This document shows positions 22,201-34,354 of a stretch of DNA of 64,000 bases, one piece after another. The first letter of the stretch is position 1, and each line of letters opens with the position of its first letter. The notes beneath the pieces are model-generated. The model was not told where the DNA came from. It was given only the letters and a program-made list of their open reading frames with translations, and searched no databases. Source of the stretch: Cordia subcordata (lineage: Eukaryota; Streptophyta; Magnoliopsida; Boraginales; Cordiaceae); assembly GCA_028554755.1 (NCBI GenBank), contig JAPTOF010000009.1:12439501-12503500 (forward strand), written 5' to 3'. A program made the position numbers and the translations under genes.

Positions 22201-24563
22201 TCAGTCAGAGAGAAACTCAAAGTCCGAAAACTCGTCCTCCATGTCAGAAAATATATAGGCGAATGGGGAATCATCATCCTCCGACATAAGGTCAATGTCT
22301 ACAAATCCAGATGGGAAATCCTCATCAAGGGATTCACAATCACACATTTCAGAATCGAATGCGTAATCCTCAGACGAGTCATCGGGGGGTCTGAGGTCTT
22401 TTAGCTGTTGGGAACATCTGCTACCTAAGTTACCGCCAAGAGATACATTAAAACATCGTCGCAGGTCAAGAGACTCGAGCTGCGGACAACCATTGAGAAT
22501 GGCTGTCAGGCCTCTGTTTGTCATCTTATTTCCAAAAAGTTGAAGGTGACGTAAGTTGGGCATACTCGCTGCAACAGCCAGTGCCTCCTCATCACACTCA
22601 ATGTGTGGATATCTGTATCCTTGGTTGTTCAATTTGAATGACTTCAACAAAGGGCATGAAAAGCCAATAGCTACAATACCTTCCATGTCAATAGAAGTGT
22701 AGTAAAGGTGCAGCTCCTCCAGAAGAGGACACTTCCTAACCGCTTGACTTAAACCTTCACCTGTTACATTATAGCCGCGTACAATTCGAAGACATCTCAG
22801 CTGACCTGATCTGTCAAACCATGTGCAAGATTATGACAGAAAAGGTTACTGGTATACAGCAGAAGAAAGGGTATTTTTGCTTTAAAGATTACAAATCAAC
22901 CAAGTCATATTATATTTATCAACAAATAACCTTCTAAAAGCTGCAACCGCCGCTGGCACAGTGATATAGACTATGTTCTAATTATAATTAATAAAGATCG
23001 CATAACTCACCTCGCCATAGAGAAAAGCATCATTCAACCTGAAAATCTGACGCACTAATATATGCTAATAAAACAAACAGAATTATCATTTTCAGCAGGT
23101 GAATGAAGTAATCCGTCATGAATTGATGCAGAAGGCTTATTTCATTTTGGATCTGAAGAGATGAGATGCAACTTGAAGTCTGAATTTGTCACATAATACA
23201 AAGAGAGGCAAAGATTTGTTTCAGAGCTCTTCTAAGAATTACAGAACATTTTTGCCTTGAAGACCATTTCATGTTTTGTTTTGCACAAAAAGAATGGAAA
23301 AGAAACAGTAGAGAGAAGAATGCAAATGAGGCAAACAACCAAAAAATAACTGAGTCCCCTAGATTTAATTTTTTTGTATTAAGCCCCTATGCATTAAGCT
23401 TCTTCAACAACCAACAAAATGACTTGAATGAGACCATTAAAAATTCTCTAACAGCAAAAACAAGACAAAGACCGAAAACAAGTTCGGCAGTCCCTAGAAC
23501 AATTTATCCAAACAAAAGTATCCCTACCATATCAAAGCACCCTCTATCATCTCTCATTGTCGCTTTTATTGCTCTTCCGTTGTAATTTTACAGTGAAGAT
23601 TATGCGATCAGGAAACATAAAAACCGCTTCCCTTATTTCCCATTCCTATTTTTTTCCTGATCACTTTCCTTTCCCTTCAAATTTCTTGTATACCCAAACG
23701 AGAGAAACTTATTTTCATGTCCCGTCCTTTACGATTTTCCCTCTATCTTCCCTTCCTTTCTATTCCCTTACAAATCCAAACATAGTATAAATTCCTTCAC
23801 CACATTATGATACATACAAACAGAAATATACATACATATCAGTCCATCATAATCATCAGCATTCAGCAATAGCTAAGCAGATGAATCCTCAAAATAGATT
23901 CACATATATACATGTTACACAATAAAGATCCTTTGTTATCTGATTCATTAAAACTTAAAATTAACAATCAGAGCAACAAGTAATCAAATACGGAAACCAA
24001 ATCATACACAGAGACACAGCCTCACAGATACACACACAAACTCACACACATATATTATATATACACACACGCATAAACGTACACGTGTACAAAAAGATCC
24101 TTGGTTATCTGCTTCATTAAAGCTTAAAACCAATAATCGAGACAACAAATAATAAAATTAGGTTTCCAAAAAAAAAAAAACACACACACACACATATATA
24201 TATATGAAAGTAAATGTGAAAACGGTACCGTTGGGCGATGTAAAGGAGCAAGTCATCGGAGGCGAAGTATTCGAGGTTGACTTCGAGCAATTGGCCGTGG
24301 CTGCGATCCACTGCGTGGCGGCACATCTTCTCCAAGTCGTAGTTCAACTCCAAGTCGTCTCCTCGCATATCGATCACGCGCCACGTGGCGGGGTCCTTGC
24401 ATATGTTCCGCCAGGTCCTGCACACCCTCTCTGCCGTCGCCAGCATCTCTATCGAACCCAGCTTTTGCAGGATTGCGGCGGTGATCTCCGCCGGCAGGTC
24501 CACCCACGGCGGCGATGGTGGTGGTGGCGGTGGCGGGGGAGCTGCTGATGAGGACGACGCCAT
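22201..24563 (-). CDS. F-box/leucine-rich-repeat protein, SKIP19/FBL23-like, copy 1
   Basis: Exon 1 is 24563-24229 and exon 2 is 22810-22201, joined in phase across a GT/AG intron of 1418 bp (codon CG|A, arginine), giving 314 residues. After an alanine/serine start and eight prolines comes an F-box (about 20-62, 'WVDLPAEITAAILQKLGSIEML...VCRTWRNICKDPATWR'). Leucine-rich repeats follow ('GQLRCLRIV', 'LLEELHLYYT', 'LKSFKLN', 'LRHLQLFGNKMTNRGL', 'LESLDLRRCFNVSLGG'), then an acidic tail. Such proteins bind SKP1 through the F-box and present substrates to an SCF ubiquitin ligase; the target is unknown. It is the first of three direct copies. Confidence 0.88.
22811..24228 (-). other. Intron of F-box/LRR copy 1
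   Basis: The 1418-bp intron is similar along much of its length to the intron of copy 2 (29348-30855), including a (CA)n(TA)n tract next to the donor at about 24181-24204. Frames inside it (23271-23585, 23557-23790) are not genes. Confidence 0.7.
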
Positions 24564-25664
24564 TCGGATTTCTTTTTTAATTTTTTTTTTTTTGTTGAGA
24601 GATATTTTAGTTTTTCTGGGGAGCCCAAAAAAGCTTTTTCGCCTTTACAAAGGTGGCAACTCAACTCTCGTCTCCTATTTCCTGTCTATATACATATATA
24701 TATATATATATATTAATTATAATATTTATTTTATATTTTTACTTTACAGTTCTAATAATTTTGGTATTTTACGTTTGATGATTTATAGTTTAACACTTTG
24801 GATTTTTCAACTTCTTATAATTTTAACATTTAAGTTCTATTATTTACAAGTTATTCTTTTATAAATTATTTTTATCGATTTATTTATTAAATTTAGAACT
24901 GAAAGTTAGTGATAATAATTAAATTTTTAAAAAAAAATTAAAAAATTATAAGATAATGTATATTAAGAATAAATAAAAATATTAAAAACTAAAATTAATA
25001 AAAAATAAAAAAATAGAAAGACTTTTAGGGTAAACTAAGATAGCGAGTTTCTAATAAATAAAAATAAGTAGATTTTTGGAGTAAAACTTAAAAACAAGTC
25101 CCTACATACAGAGAGGAAGACAGTAACTCTCTACATTTATATGTGAAAATAAATAAGAAGGTTATTGAAGTTAACCTTATAGTGCAGTTGGCAAAAGTTA
25201 TGTCTACGACTTTCACTTGATTTAGAGCCATTTCCTCCTATTTTGGTCTTTAATATATGAAAGTGAGCAATTCTTTTGAATTATTAATTACTAGATATTA
25301 TTAATTCTTTCAACTTTTTATTCACATATTGATGTAACCTTAGTCTTTTAGCTATTTATATATCCAAAAAGCTAACAAGTTGTTGGCCTTTTAGCTATTT
25401 ATGTGCTATGATGTTGTGAGTGATGCTGTTTTTGAATAAAAATAACTACTTTTTGGATAAAAATGACTAAAAAAATTAACGTGTTGAACAATTAATAATT
25501 TAAAAACCGAAGATGTCACTATATTCCGGAATCAAAATGTTCCACATGCCATTCTTCGATGACATGTCGAGAAATTAACCCTACTATTTATTATGTAGCA
25601 AGACATGAATTGTTTATATCATTATAATCATATACTAGGATTGTAAAATTTCATAGACTTCTAA
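24564..25664. other. Upstream region of F-box/LRR copy 1
   Basis: Presumed promoter side of copy 1; AT-rich with a (TA)n tract at about 24692-24713. No distinct regulatory site could be picked. Confidence 0.45.
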
Positions 25665-25902
25665 GTTCTCGTTTGAATTGATTTTTTTTTCAAAAAAATA
25701 ATTTTTTTAAGAGACAGTTTTTTACAGTAAATATGTGAGTTGTTTTTCAAAAAAAAGAAAAACTAAAACTCAAGAGAGAGAAAATTAAATTTAACTTTTT
25801 TTTAAGAAGTCAAAAGTTTAGTCTCTTGAAAAAAGTATATGTTTTTTAAAAACTAAAATAAAGAAGAAGTGCTTTTCGAAAAGACTTAACTCAAATGCGC
25901 CC
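25665..25902. mobile_element. Tourist-like MITE, copy H
   Basis: Starts GTTCTCGTTTGAATTGATTT after TAA (25662-25664) and ends with ACTTAACTCAAATGCGCCC. The right flank is AAA, so the duplication is imperfect. Confidence 0.6.
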
Positions 25903-25953
25903 AAACAACTTGTAGGTGCAAATATTTTAAAAAGGGGAGAGAGGAGTGAATTA

Positions 25954-25988
<35 letters not shown>

Positions 25989-26089
25989 AATTTCCATATT
26001 AAAAAATTCACCAAAAAAATCAACAATTTCTTTCAAGTAAAATATCAAACACAAAATTATCAATATAAGTAAATAAATTACATGGAGAT

Positions 26090-26900
26090 TAAAGAGTAAG
26101 AAGACAAACGATTTTTAGATAGTTCGGCCAAGCTTACGTCCACCACCTAAGGATGCTCCTCTTAGGACTTCAACAATTTTCACAAATAATGCTTCTTTAA
26201 ATCTTAGTGAAGCAAGAACTAAGTTTTACAACTTTTTGAGACCTCTTATCAAAGAATCCAAGAAATATCTTCTTTAGGATTTCTCCACACTCTTGAAAGC
26301 TTACTCAATGTTCTCACAATATTTTCAAGCAATTTTGAGTGTGTATACAGCTAGAAAAAGTGTGAAAATAATGAAGAATGAATATATTCTTCTTACAAGA
26401 AGATATAGCAAATTAAGCTCTTGAAAGTTCAAAGATTTTGCAAGAGTAGCTCAAGATTTCAGCAATTGAAAGATAATATTAGATTTTGCAGGTTTGGATT
26501 GATGATGTTTTAAAGCTTTTAGGGTGTATTTAAAGAGTTTGAGATGTTAGGGCTTTGGTAGGTAGAAAAAAGAAAAAGAAATGGGGTTGAATGGTAATAA
26601 ACGGCCAGTACATTTATTACAGCATTCGTTAAGCCAGTCAACCTGCTAAATTGTCCGACTTCTCCTTGGGCCTCTCTGATTAGGCCCGACGCCTTAGCCA
26701 GTCGATCGGCTAAGGGGTCCGGCTTTTTCTTCTCCCTCTCTATTTTGCGGGGCGACCTTCCTGGTCACTTGGTCGACCGGAAGAGGGGGTCCGACCACTC
26801 CATAGAAGCTGGAGAAAAGCCAAACTTGCCTAAAACCCTTTTTAAACCAATTTTATCAAACTTTCATAACTCCAAACCAACTCAAAGCATTTTGTAAACA
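26090..26900 (-). repeat. Probable solo LTR (copia-like), minus orientation
   Basis: The motif 'AGTTCGGCCAAGCTTACGTCCAC' region (26120-26142) parallels 'GGTTCGGCTTTGAAGCCTACGTCCAC' in the LTR at 33951-34283, at a similar distance from one end. A TTTAAATACACC motif on the minus strand near 26528 could be the TATA box. No internal coding region adjoins, so it would be a solo LTR. TG/CA ends were not established. Confidence 0.4.
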
Positions 26901-27289
26901 ATTTTCAAAGCGTAGAAATATTTCAAAACACATGTTTATATTATGTATGCATCCAAAATCATTTTTTGCTTTTATGAAAGACAATGTCCATGAGGTTTTA
27001 AGTTGTTAGTATCAAGAAAAGTAGAAGTTTGAATTAGCACTTGCAATTCTAAGGCATTTCACAAAAAGAACAACGAATATGGTACCCTTATGACGCCTCT
27101 TCTCCGTTTTATGGCTTCTCATCATCTTCTTTTTCAATCTTTGATAAATAATGCTCTTCATGGCTCATTTTCTTCTATCTTCCGAGCATCTATTTTTTTT
27201 AATTTATATCTGACACTCACAAGATGCTTTTTATAAAAAGATAGTATTTATGATGCATATCAAATTTTTAATCATCAAATCAATAACTA

Positions 27290-28761
27290 GCACTTAGTGG
27301 ACACAACTATTTTAAGTTGTTCATCGTGTAATTTCAAACCCCGAACATGCGTCCATTAGATTGAAAAAAGTGTAGTAAAAGGGAAATATAGAAACAGAAG
27401 CTTTTTTGAATGGGGTGGCAAATAAACAACACCAACAGCAACAATGATAGAAAAAGTTATATCTTTAAAGAAATCTCAGGGGAAAATCGATCTTTCTACA
27501 AGAAAGGAATGTAATCTAGAATAGTTTGATAAAGTATTTAGGGTGAACTATAGGGAGATATTAAAGAAGATTAATTAGAAAAACTAGATTGAATAGTCTC
27601 GGAAATGAAATTTATTGTTTTGAACGTCATCTCATTCTTGAACCACATAAATATAATCAATAAATTAAAAGTGTAATCCGGACAAATCAACAGAGGATTT
27701 AATTGGCAAATTGCATGGAGAATGCAGATATTAAAGAAGGTAATTGGCGAAACCAGATTGAACGGTTGAGAACTAAGGGTTAGTTTCGGCTTTTGAAAAC
27801 ACCAGTTCTCTAATAAGGCCTTCTATAAACGGGTTTTTGGTTAAAAAGATTTTTTTATAAAAACAAAATTTGTTTGGTTTTTTTTATATCAAAAAGACTC
27901 TTATTAAATTAGATGATGTTTAATTTTACATTTGAAAATAATGTTTGAGCTTGTCAAAATTACTAAAATTTCCTTTTGAAACTTATCATAATAAACTATT
28001 ATTTGCTCTATATGACAATTTTTTTTATTTTAATAATAATTTAACTTGTTTGAATAATTTCTAAAAAAAATTAGAATTGTAACTTTTAAAAAATTAAAAC
28101 ATAAAAAATTAATAAATTACTACTACAATAAAAAATAAAATTATTAAATAGTTTATTAAAAGAAAAATTAGAAGTTAAAAATTAAAAACTAAAAAAAATA
28201 TAAATTATAAAATAAATAATAACTAAGAATTAAAAATTTTAAAAAATAAAAAATAATTAATAAACTAAAAATTAATATAAATTCAAATTATTATTTTTTT
28301 AATTTAAAGGGCTTTCCTTCAATCATTTTAATCAACGTTTGCAACCACATAATTCCATTTCAGCTATCCCATATTCCTTAGAGCCACAACTAAAACTATG
28401 CGAACCAGATACCGTACATCCTAAATATTATGTACCAACCTAGAATTATACACCCCACAGTAACACATTCACAGTTTTGTTATTATAAATTCACAATCTT
28501 TATACTGTATGTTCACAACTTTTAATTATTTACAAACCGCATGGTATGTACTACGCACCACAACCACTAGTGATGGCTACACGAAAATGACTTGGCATTT
28601 TACCATCTCATTCTTTCCACCCCACAAATGCAAAATGAAAGAAGAAATGGCAAAGGTTGTGAGGGAAAGAGTTATAACATAACAAGAGTGCTAAAAGTAA
28701 CACGTCCAAGAGAGATGTCAAACAAGATTTTACATTTTGCACATCAATGGTTTCTTAACCA
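27290..28761. other. Duplicated upstream block and start of the second duplication unit
   Basis: 27290-27790 is similar to 32130-32630, so the F-box duplication includes sequence upstream of both genes. The second unit starts near 28315-28350. About 28395-28575 is extra compared with copy 1 and contains the 'TTCACAATCTTTATACTGTATGTTCAC' type of AT-rich repeat seen elsewhere in the window. Confidence 0.55.
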
Positions 28762-30790
28762 TCACAGAAACTCAATCAACCAGCCATCATCAATAAAACT
28801 CAAAGTTTGTGGGGAAACCTCATCCAACGATGTAAGGCCAAAGTCTTGGTAGTAATCGTCGTACAGATCACGGATCTCAGAATTGAATGGGTAATCCTCA
28901 GTGGAGTCATCAGGGCGTCTGAGGTCTTTTAGCTGTTGAGAAAATCTGCTACCTAAATTAGCGCCAAGAGATACATTAAAACATTGTCGCAGGTCAAGAG
29001 ACTCCAGCTGCCGGCAGCCATTGAGAATGGCTGCCAGGCCTCTATTCGTCATGTTATTTCCAAAAAGTTGAAGGTAACGTAAGTTGGGCATACTCGCTGC
29101 AACAGCCAGCGCCTCCTCGTCACACTCTATGTGCGGATATCTGTATCCTTGATAGTTCAGTTTGAATGACTTCAACAAAGGGCATGAAAAGCCAATAGCT
29201 TGGATAATTTCCATGTCGATACAAGTGTAGTAAGTGTAGTAAAGGTGCAGCTCCTCCAGAAGAGGAAACTTCGTAACCGCTTGACTTAGACCTTTACCTG
29301 TTACATTACAGCTGCATACAATTCTAAGACGTCTCAGCTGGCTCGATCTGTCAAACCAGGTGCAAAGATTATTACAGAAAGATTGCTGGTGAACAGTGGA
29401 AGACCAGATGCATTTTGCTTTTAAGATCACAAATCAACCAAGTCATATTATATTATCAACAAACAACCTTCTAAAAGCTACAATTACCACTGGCAAAGTG
29501 ACGTAGACTATGTACTAACTATAATTAATTATGATCACCTAGCTCACCTAGCCATAAAGAGAAGCATCATTCAAATTGAAAATCTGAGGCACTAATATTT
29601 GCTAATAAAAACAAACACAATTATCATTATCAGCAGTTGAATGAAGTTATCGGGCAAGAATTGATGCATAAGGAACATTTCATTTTGGATCTGAAGGAAT
29701 GAGAGGCAACTTGAAGTGTGAATTTGTCACAACATACAAAGAGAGGCAAAGAAATGTTTCAGGGCTTTCCTAAGAATTACACAACATTTTCACCATGAAG
29801 ACCATTTCATGTTTCGCTTTGCACAAAAAGAAGAATGGAAAAGAAACGGGAAAAGAGAAGAATGCACATGAGGTAAGACAGAGAAAAAATAATTTGAGTC
29901 TCCTAGTTTTAAATTTTTGTGTCAAGCCTCTCTGCATTAAGCTTCTCTCTACCAGAATGACTTGAAAATGAGACCATTAATAGATCGTTCAATAGTCAAA
30001 AGAAGACCAAGACCGATAAAATAATTTAGTAGTCCGTAGAATAATATCTCCAAACAAAAGTATCCCTACCATAAGAAGCACCATATATCATCTCTCGTTG
30101 TTGCTCATATTGTGCTTAAGTTGAAGATTATTATCACCGACCAGGAAACATAAAAATCTCTTTACTTCCCATTCCTCTTTTTCCCGCTTAATTTCCTTTC
30201 CCTTCAAATCTTGTCGATATCCAAACAAGAGAACCATTTTCCCTCTATCTTCCCTTCGTTTCTGTTCCCTCACGAATCCAAACGTAGTATAAATGGCTTT
30301 CACCACATTATAATACATACAAACAGACGTATACATACATATCAGTCCATTATAATCATCACCAATAGCTAAGCAGATAAATCCTCAGGATAGATAATTA
30401 CACATATGTCATAAAAAAAGATCCTTTACAATCTGCTTCATCAAAGCTTAAAATTGATAATCGAAACAACAAATAATCAAATTTGGTAACCAAAAACACA
30501 CACAGAGACACACACAGCCACAGACACATGTTATACAAAAAGATCCTTTGTAATCTGCTTCACTACAGCTTAAAATTAATAATCGAAACAACAAATAATC
30601 AAGTTTGCTAACCAAAACACACACCCGCACACAACCACACAGATACCCACACACCCACATATGTATACACACACACATACATGTACATGTACATATATAT
30701 ATATTTTAAAAAAAAAACCTAGGTCATTATCTGCTTCATTAAGGGTTAAAACTAATAATGAAGACAACAACTAATCAAATTCGGTAAACA

Positions 30791-30832
<42 letters not shown>

Positions 30833-31196
30833 GAAAGCAAATGTAGAAACGGTACGGTTGGGCAATGTAAAGGAGCAAGTCATCGGAGGCGAAGTATTCG
30901 AGGTTGACGTCGAGCAATTGGCCATGGCTGCGATCCACTGCGTGGCGGCACATCTTCTCCAAGTCGTAGTTCAACTCCAAGTCGTCTCCTCGCATATCGA
31001 TCACGCGCCACGTGGCGGGGTCCTTGCATATGGTTCGCCAGGTCTTGCACACCCTCTCCGCCGTCGTCAGCATCTCTATCGAACCCAGCTTGTGCAGGAT
31101 TGCAACGGTGATCTCCGGCGGCAGGTCCACCCACGGCGGCGATCGTCGGGCTGGTGGTGGTGGCGGTGGGGCAGCTGCTGATGAGGACGAAGCCAT
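28762..31196 (-). CDS. F-box/leucine-rich-repeat protein, SKIP19/FBL23-like, copy 2
   Basis: Exon 1 is 31196-30856 and exon 2 is 29347-28762, in phase across a GT/AG intron of 1508 bp, giving 308 residues. It matches copy 1 through the proline-rich start, the F-box (about 22-64) and the repeats. Differences: the junction codon reads proline instead of arginine, a short duplication gives 'YYTYYT' in a repeat near the start of exon 2, and the tail ('DLYDDYYQDFGLTSL...') is shorter and unlike that of copy 1. All domains and splice sites are intact, so it is probably functional with the same SCF role. Tail divergence hints at different substrates or relaxed constraint. Confidence 0.87.
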
Positions 31197-31649
31197 TAGA
31201 ATTTTTATTTTTTTTTATTTTTTTTCTAATTTTTATTTTTTTTGGTTGAGAGACATTTTTTTTCCCTATTTTTCTTGCAGTGAAATTTTGGGAAAATGAA
31301 AAGTGCAGAGAATTTTATAATTAATTTTCGAAACGATCCAGGAAAAAAAAAAAAAAAAAAGACTAGCGGGACCCAAAAACACAGGAAAAGAGCCCACATT
31401 TAATCTGAGCCCAAAGCCCATTTATAAGGGGATCCAATATAAAGAAATTCCACAGGCCCGCCAAACAAAAAGGAAAATACCAGACCCAGCTGAAGGCCCA
31501 AGTAAGTGGGCTTGTCGGGCATCTTCTTTAGAAAATTCTTGAGACGAATGTCTTCAAAGTGGTCAATGGCTTCTTGGAGGGGACAGTCTCAACTTTAAAT
31601 AGCACGAATGTGGCTTTTTGTCCTAAAAGTCAAAAAATCCGCAATTGAT
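31197..31649. other. Upstream region of F-box/LRR copy 2
   Basis: Presumed promoter side. Contains poly-T and poly-A runs (31205-31262, 31342-31360). No regulatory site could be assigned. Confidence 0.4.
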
Positions 31650-31975
31650 CGGAGATTTTAGGCCCCTTAGCTGTTCAAAATTTCATCTACAAGCTCATTG
31701 CAAAAATCGTGTCAAATTGCCTGAAGCCTATTCTGGATGAAATCATCCATCCGTACCAATAAGCATTCATCCCGAGCAGGACCATTCAAGACAAGCTCCT
31801 TATTGCAGAAGAAGTGGCACATTGGATACAAAACAGTAGACCATCCTCCAAAAAAACATGTGGCATCTCTTAGGATTGACATGCAAAAGGCATACGGTAG
31901 GGTGGAATAGGGTTTCATCCTCAATGTCCTTCAAAAAATGGGTTTCATGCGAAACATGGATCTCTTGGGCATTTA
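31650..31975 (+). pseudogene. LINE reverse transcriptase fragment
   Basis: Plus-strand translation with stops reads 'NFIYKLIAKIVSNCLKPIL', 'IIHPYQ*AFIPSRTIQDK' and 'RIDMQKAYGRVE*GF'. This matches the order of motifs in plant non-LTR reverse transcriptases: the 'YK.I.K....RLK..L' block, 'Q.AF.PGR.I.D', and 'D..KAYDRV.W'. Two in-frame stops and a frame change show it is dead. It lies upstream of F-box copy 2. Confidence 0.7.
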
Positions 31976-32004
31976 AATGTATCTCAATGGTGGAATACAA
32001 TATC

Positions 32005-32126
32005 CTAAGAAAAATCTTTTTTTTTTTTTTTTTTAAGAAGTAAAAAAGATACTCTTCTTCCCCCCCCCCCCCCAAAAGTTACAATAAGAAAAAAAATATT
32101 ATTAAAAAACCAATTCAAACGAGCCC
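32005..32126. mobile_element. Tourist-like MITE, copy I, left end lost
   Basis: The right terminus CCAATTCAAACGAGCCC (32110-32126) belongs to the family. Upstream are T and C homopolymers (32018-32034, 32060-32073) and no left terminus. Confidence 0.4.
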
Positions 32127-33451
32127 AGATAACTATTTTAAGTTGTTCATCATGTAATTTCAAACCCCAACTGTGCCTCTGTTAAATTGAAAAGAGTAGT
32201 GTAAAAGGAAAAAATATAAAAGGAGAAGCTTTTGATTGCAGATAAATAATAAAAATATGTTAAATATTCAAGAAAATTTCATTGAAAGATGGATCTTTAT
32301 ACAAGAAAGGAATGTAATCTAGAATAGCTTAATAAACGAAATTAAAGGAGATTAATTAGAAAAACTAGAATGAGGATGGTTCGGAATTGAAATTTATTGT
32401 TCTGAACTTCTTCTCATTCTCGAACCAAATTGAGATAATCAAAATTAAAAGTGTAATCTAGACAACATTCAACGGAGGACTTAGTGCTGGTCAAAAAAGA
32501 AAAAGAAAACTTAGTGGGCAATTTAATGCTGGTGGAAAATAATACAAGACGATTTAATGGGCAAATTGCATGGAGATATTAAAGAAGGTATTGTGAAAAC
32601 AAGATTGAAGAGTTGGAAAATTAAGAAATTGTGATAGTTTGTTATTCTTATCCTTTGATTTTATGACGTTATGTAAATTTTTGAAATAAAACAATTTGTC
32701 ACTCCAATTGATGTTTAATCACAAAAGGAGATGCTCTGTTTATCCAAAAATAATAATAATAATAATAAATAAATAAATAACATTTTTAATTTTATAACAA
32801 AATATTTGGTTACTCATGTTGTCAAATGGACATGCACAACTTGTATAAATTACTTTTAGTAATAAGTCAACATTTGATGTCTATAAAGTGCTTAGGAAAT
32901 TGTTATAGCATGCGAAGTTTGAAAAACTTAGAGATTTTCTTACATATTATGCAACAAGTTGGAGATATTTATATTATCTCATTTAATGCATTGTCTCCTC
33001 ATTTCTAGCTATAAAAGGAATTGGAATGGTAGAAGTTTAAGAGGAAGAAGAGAAAAGAAGTAGTAGAGAAAGAAGAGTGGTATTATATTATAATAAAAAA
33101 AATTTTATTATTCAAGTTATTTTATATCACATTATATTTAAGTTATTTTATAACAACTCAAAATACTACATTTATCGGAAAAAGCAACATTTTGTTACCC
33201 AAACAGTTTTAACTTTTTGAGTTGTAGAATTTGGCTACTGTTGAACATTTAGATCAGTCAAGGGAGACGATACGCCCCAATATACGTCGTAAATAATACC
33301 ATAGACTCTAAGAACAGTGCACCTGACTACGACCAGATACCATTTAGAGCGTGTATGTCACGCGCCAATTAAAAGGGCAAAAAAAAAAAACTCTCTGTCT
33401 CTTCTCTATTCACCTAGCTCGTTCTTTTCTCCATTCTCGCTGGATTTGTTG
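32127..33451. other. Gene-free region with duplicated upstream block
   Basis: 32130-32630 repeats 27290-27790. Further right no coding unit is seen; the frame at 32826-33008 is not supported. Confidence 0.5.
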
Positions 33452-33663
33452 CTCAGCGTTTGGCCACCGGTGGCATAGCCAACCCAACAAAGCCTAAAGC
33501 CGCCACTCCACAAATCTCCTTGCTGTGAAGGAATGGCCTAATTGAGACGCTCTCTTCCTCATCTATCCCCTTCAAGAGATGTGGCACCGTTCTCAAAGAT
33601 GAAGCCACCGACTTAGCCAAGCAAATCGAGGAGGAGGATATAGAAGCGACATCGATGTTTTAA
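33452..33663 (+). pseudogene. WPP-domain protein gene remnant
   Basis: A short stretch reads 'LLSVWPPVA' and, after about 50 bp in other frames, 'NGLIETLSSSSIPFKRCGTVLKDEATDLAKQIEEE'. The WPP domain of plant nuclear-envelope WPP and RanGAP proteins starts with a WPP tripeptide and continues with 'LI.TLS.PS....RYG....DEA...A..IE.EAF'. The match in order and spacing supports a relic of such a gene. Frame changes and a stop at 33661 end it. It lies just left of the LTR element and may be a captured fragment. Confidence 0.6.
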
Positions 33664-33950
33664 CTCAAGCTGAAGCAAGAAGAAGTGCTTGTAGTTTGAT
33701 TCATCAATGGTGTGATCTTATCCGTTGTTTTGAGACTGCTGCATAGGAATGGTTTCAATAGTGGTATTGATATATTTTTGTTGATTTTGTTGTTAAGGGA
33801 GGCTGTGAACATTTTGCTCAAACTCGTGAATATTGTGATAAAAGTTGTGAACCTGTTGTTTAGGTGAACATGCCGAATAACTTTTAAATATAAAGTATTA
33901 AAATTGTGAACATGTGATATGAAATATATAAATAATTAAAAATTGTGAAT

Positions 33951-34283
33951 TGTTAGGGAAAAACATGCAAACACGAAGAATACGAGAAGAAATAACGGAC
34001 ACAAGAAATTACGTGGTTCGGCTTTGAAGCCTACGTCCACGGGCAGCAGAGAATAATTCTATTACTGATCACGAATGCTACAAGGCTCTCACTTTGGTTT
34101 CTCTCTCACCCATAACATAATGAGTATTGCCACATATTTATAGTGCAAAGGTTTCCTAAACCTATTAAGCAGAAAAGGCAACTAATTAATTATGTGCTAC
34201 AAAAGAAAACAAGCGAATAAGGTAATATACTAATAAGGAAATCTGCTATTCTTGTTGCCCAAGAATACGGGCCACATTCAACA
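33951..34283 (-). repeat. 3' LTR of the 33951-39770 element
   Basis: 333 bp, plus strand starts TGTTAGGG and ends TTCAACA. On the minus strand, ACTATAAATA at about 34143-34134 is a likely TATA box. Confidence 0.95.
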
Positions 34284-34296
34284 AATCTCCACCTTG
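34284..34296 (-). other. Polypurine tract of the 33951-39770 element
   Basis: The minus strand reads AAGGTGGAGATT directly before the 3' LTR, a classic copia polypurine tract used to prime plus-strand DNA. Confidence 0.8.
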
Positions 34297-34354
34297 GCAC
34301 GTATTCGCTCCAATCAATACACCATCATCCCTGCAGCCAACTGCCTCTAAGAGC

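Noticed and set aside
24204..24548. Plus-strand frame opposite F-box copy 1 (and its twin at 30831-31181)
   Set aside because: Antisense shadows of the GC-rich first exons; the minus strand has the F-box.
30448..30770. Cysteine/valine-rich minus-strand frames in the intron of F-box copy 2
   Set aside because: Translations of CA/GT dinucleotide repeats.
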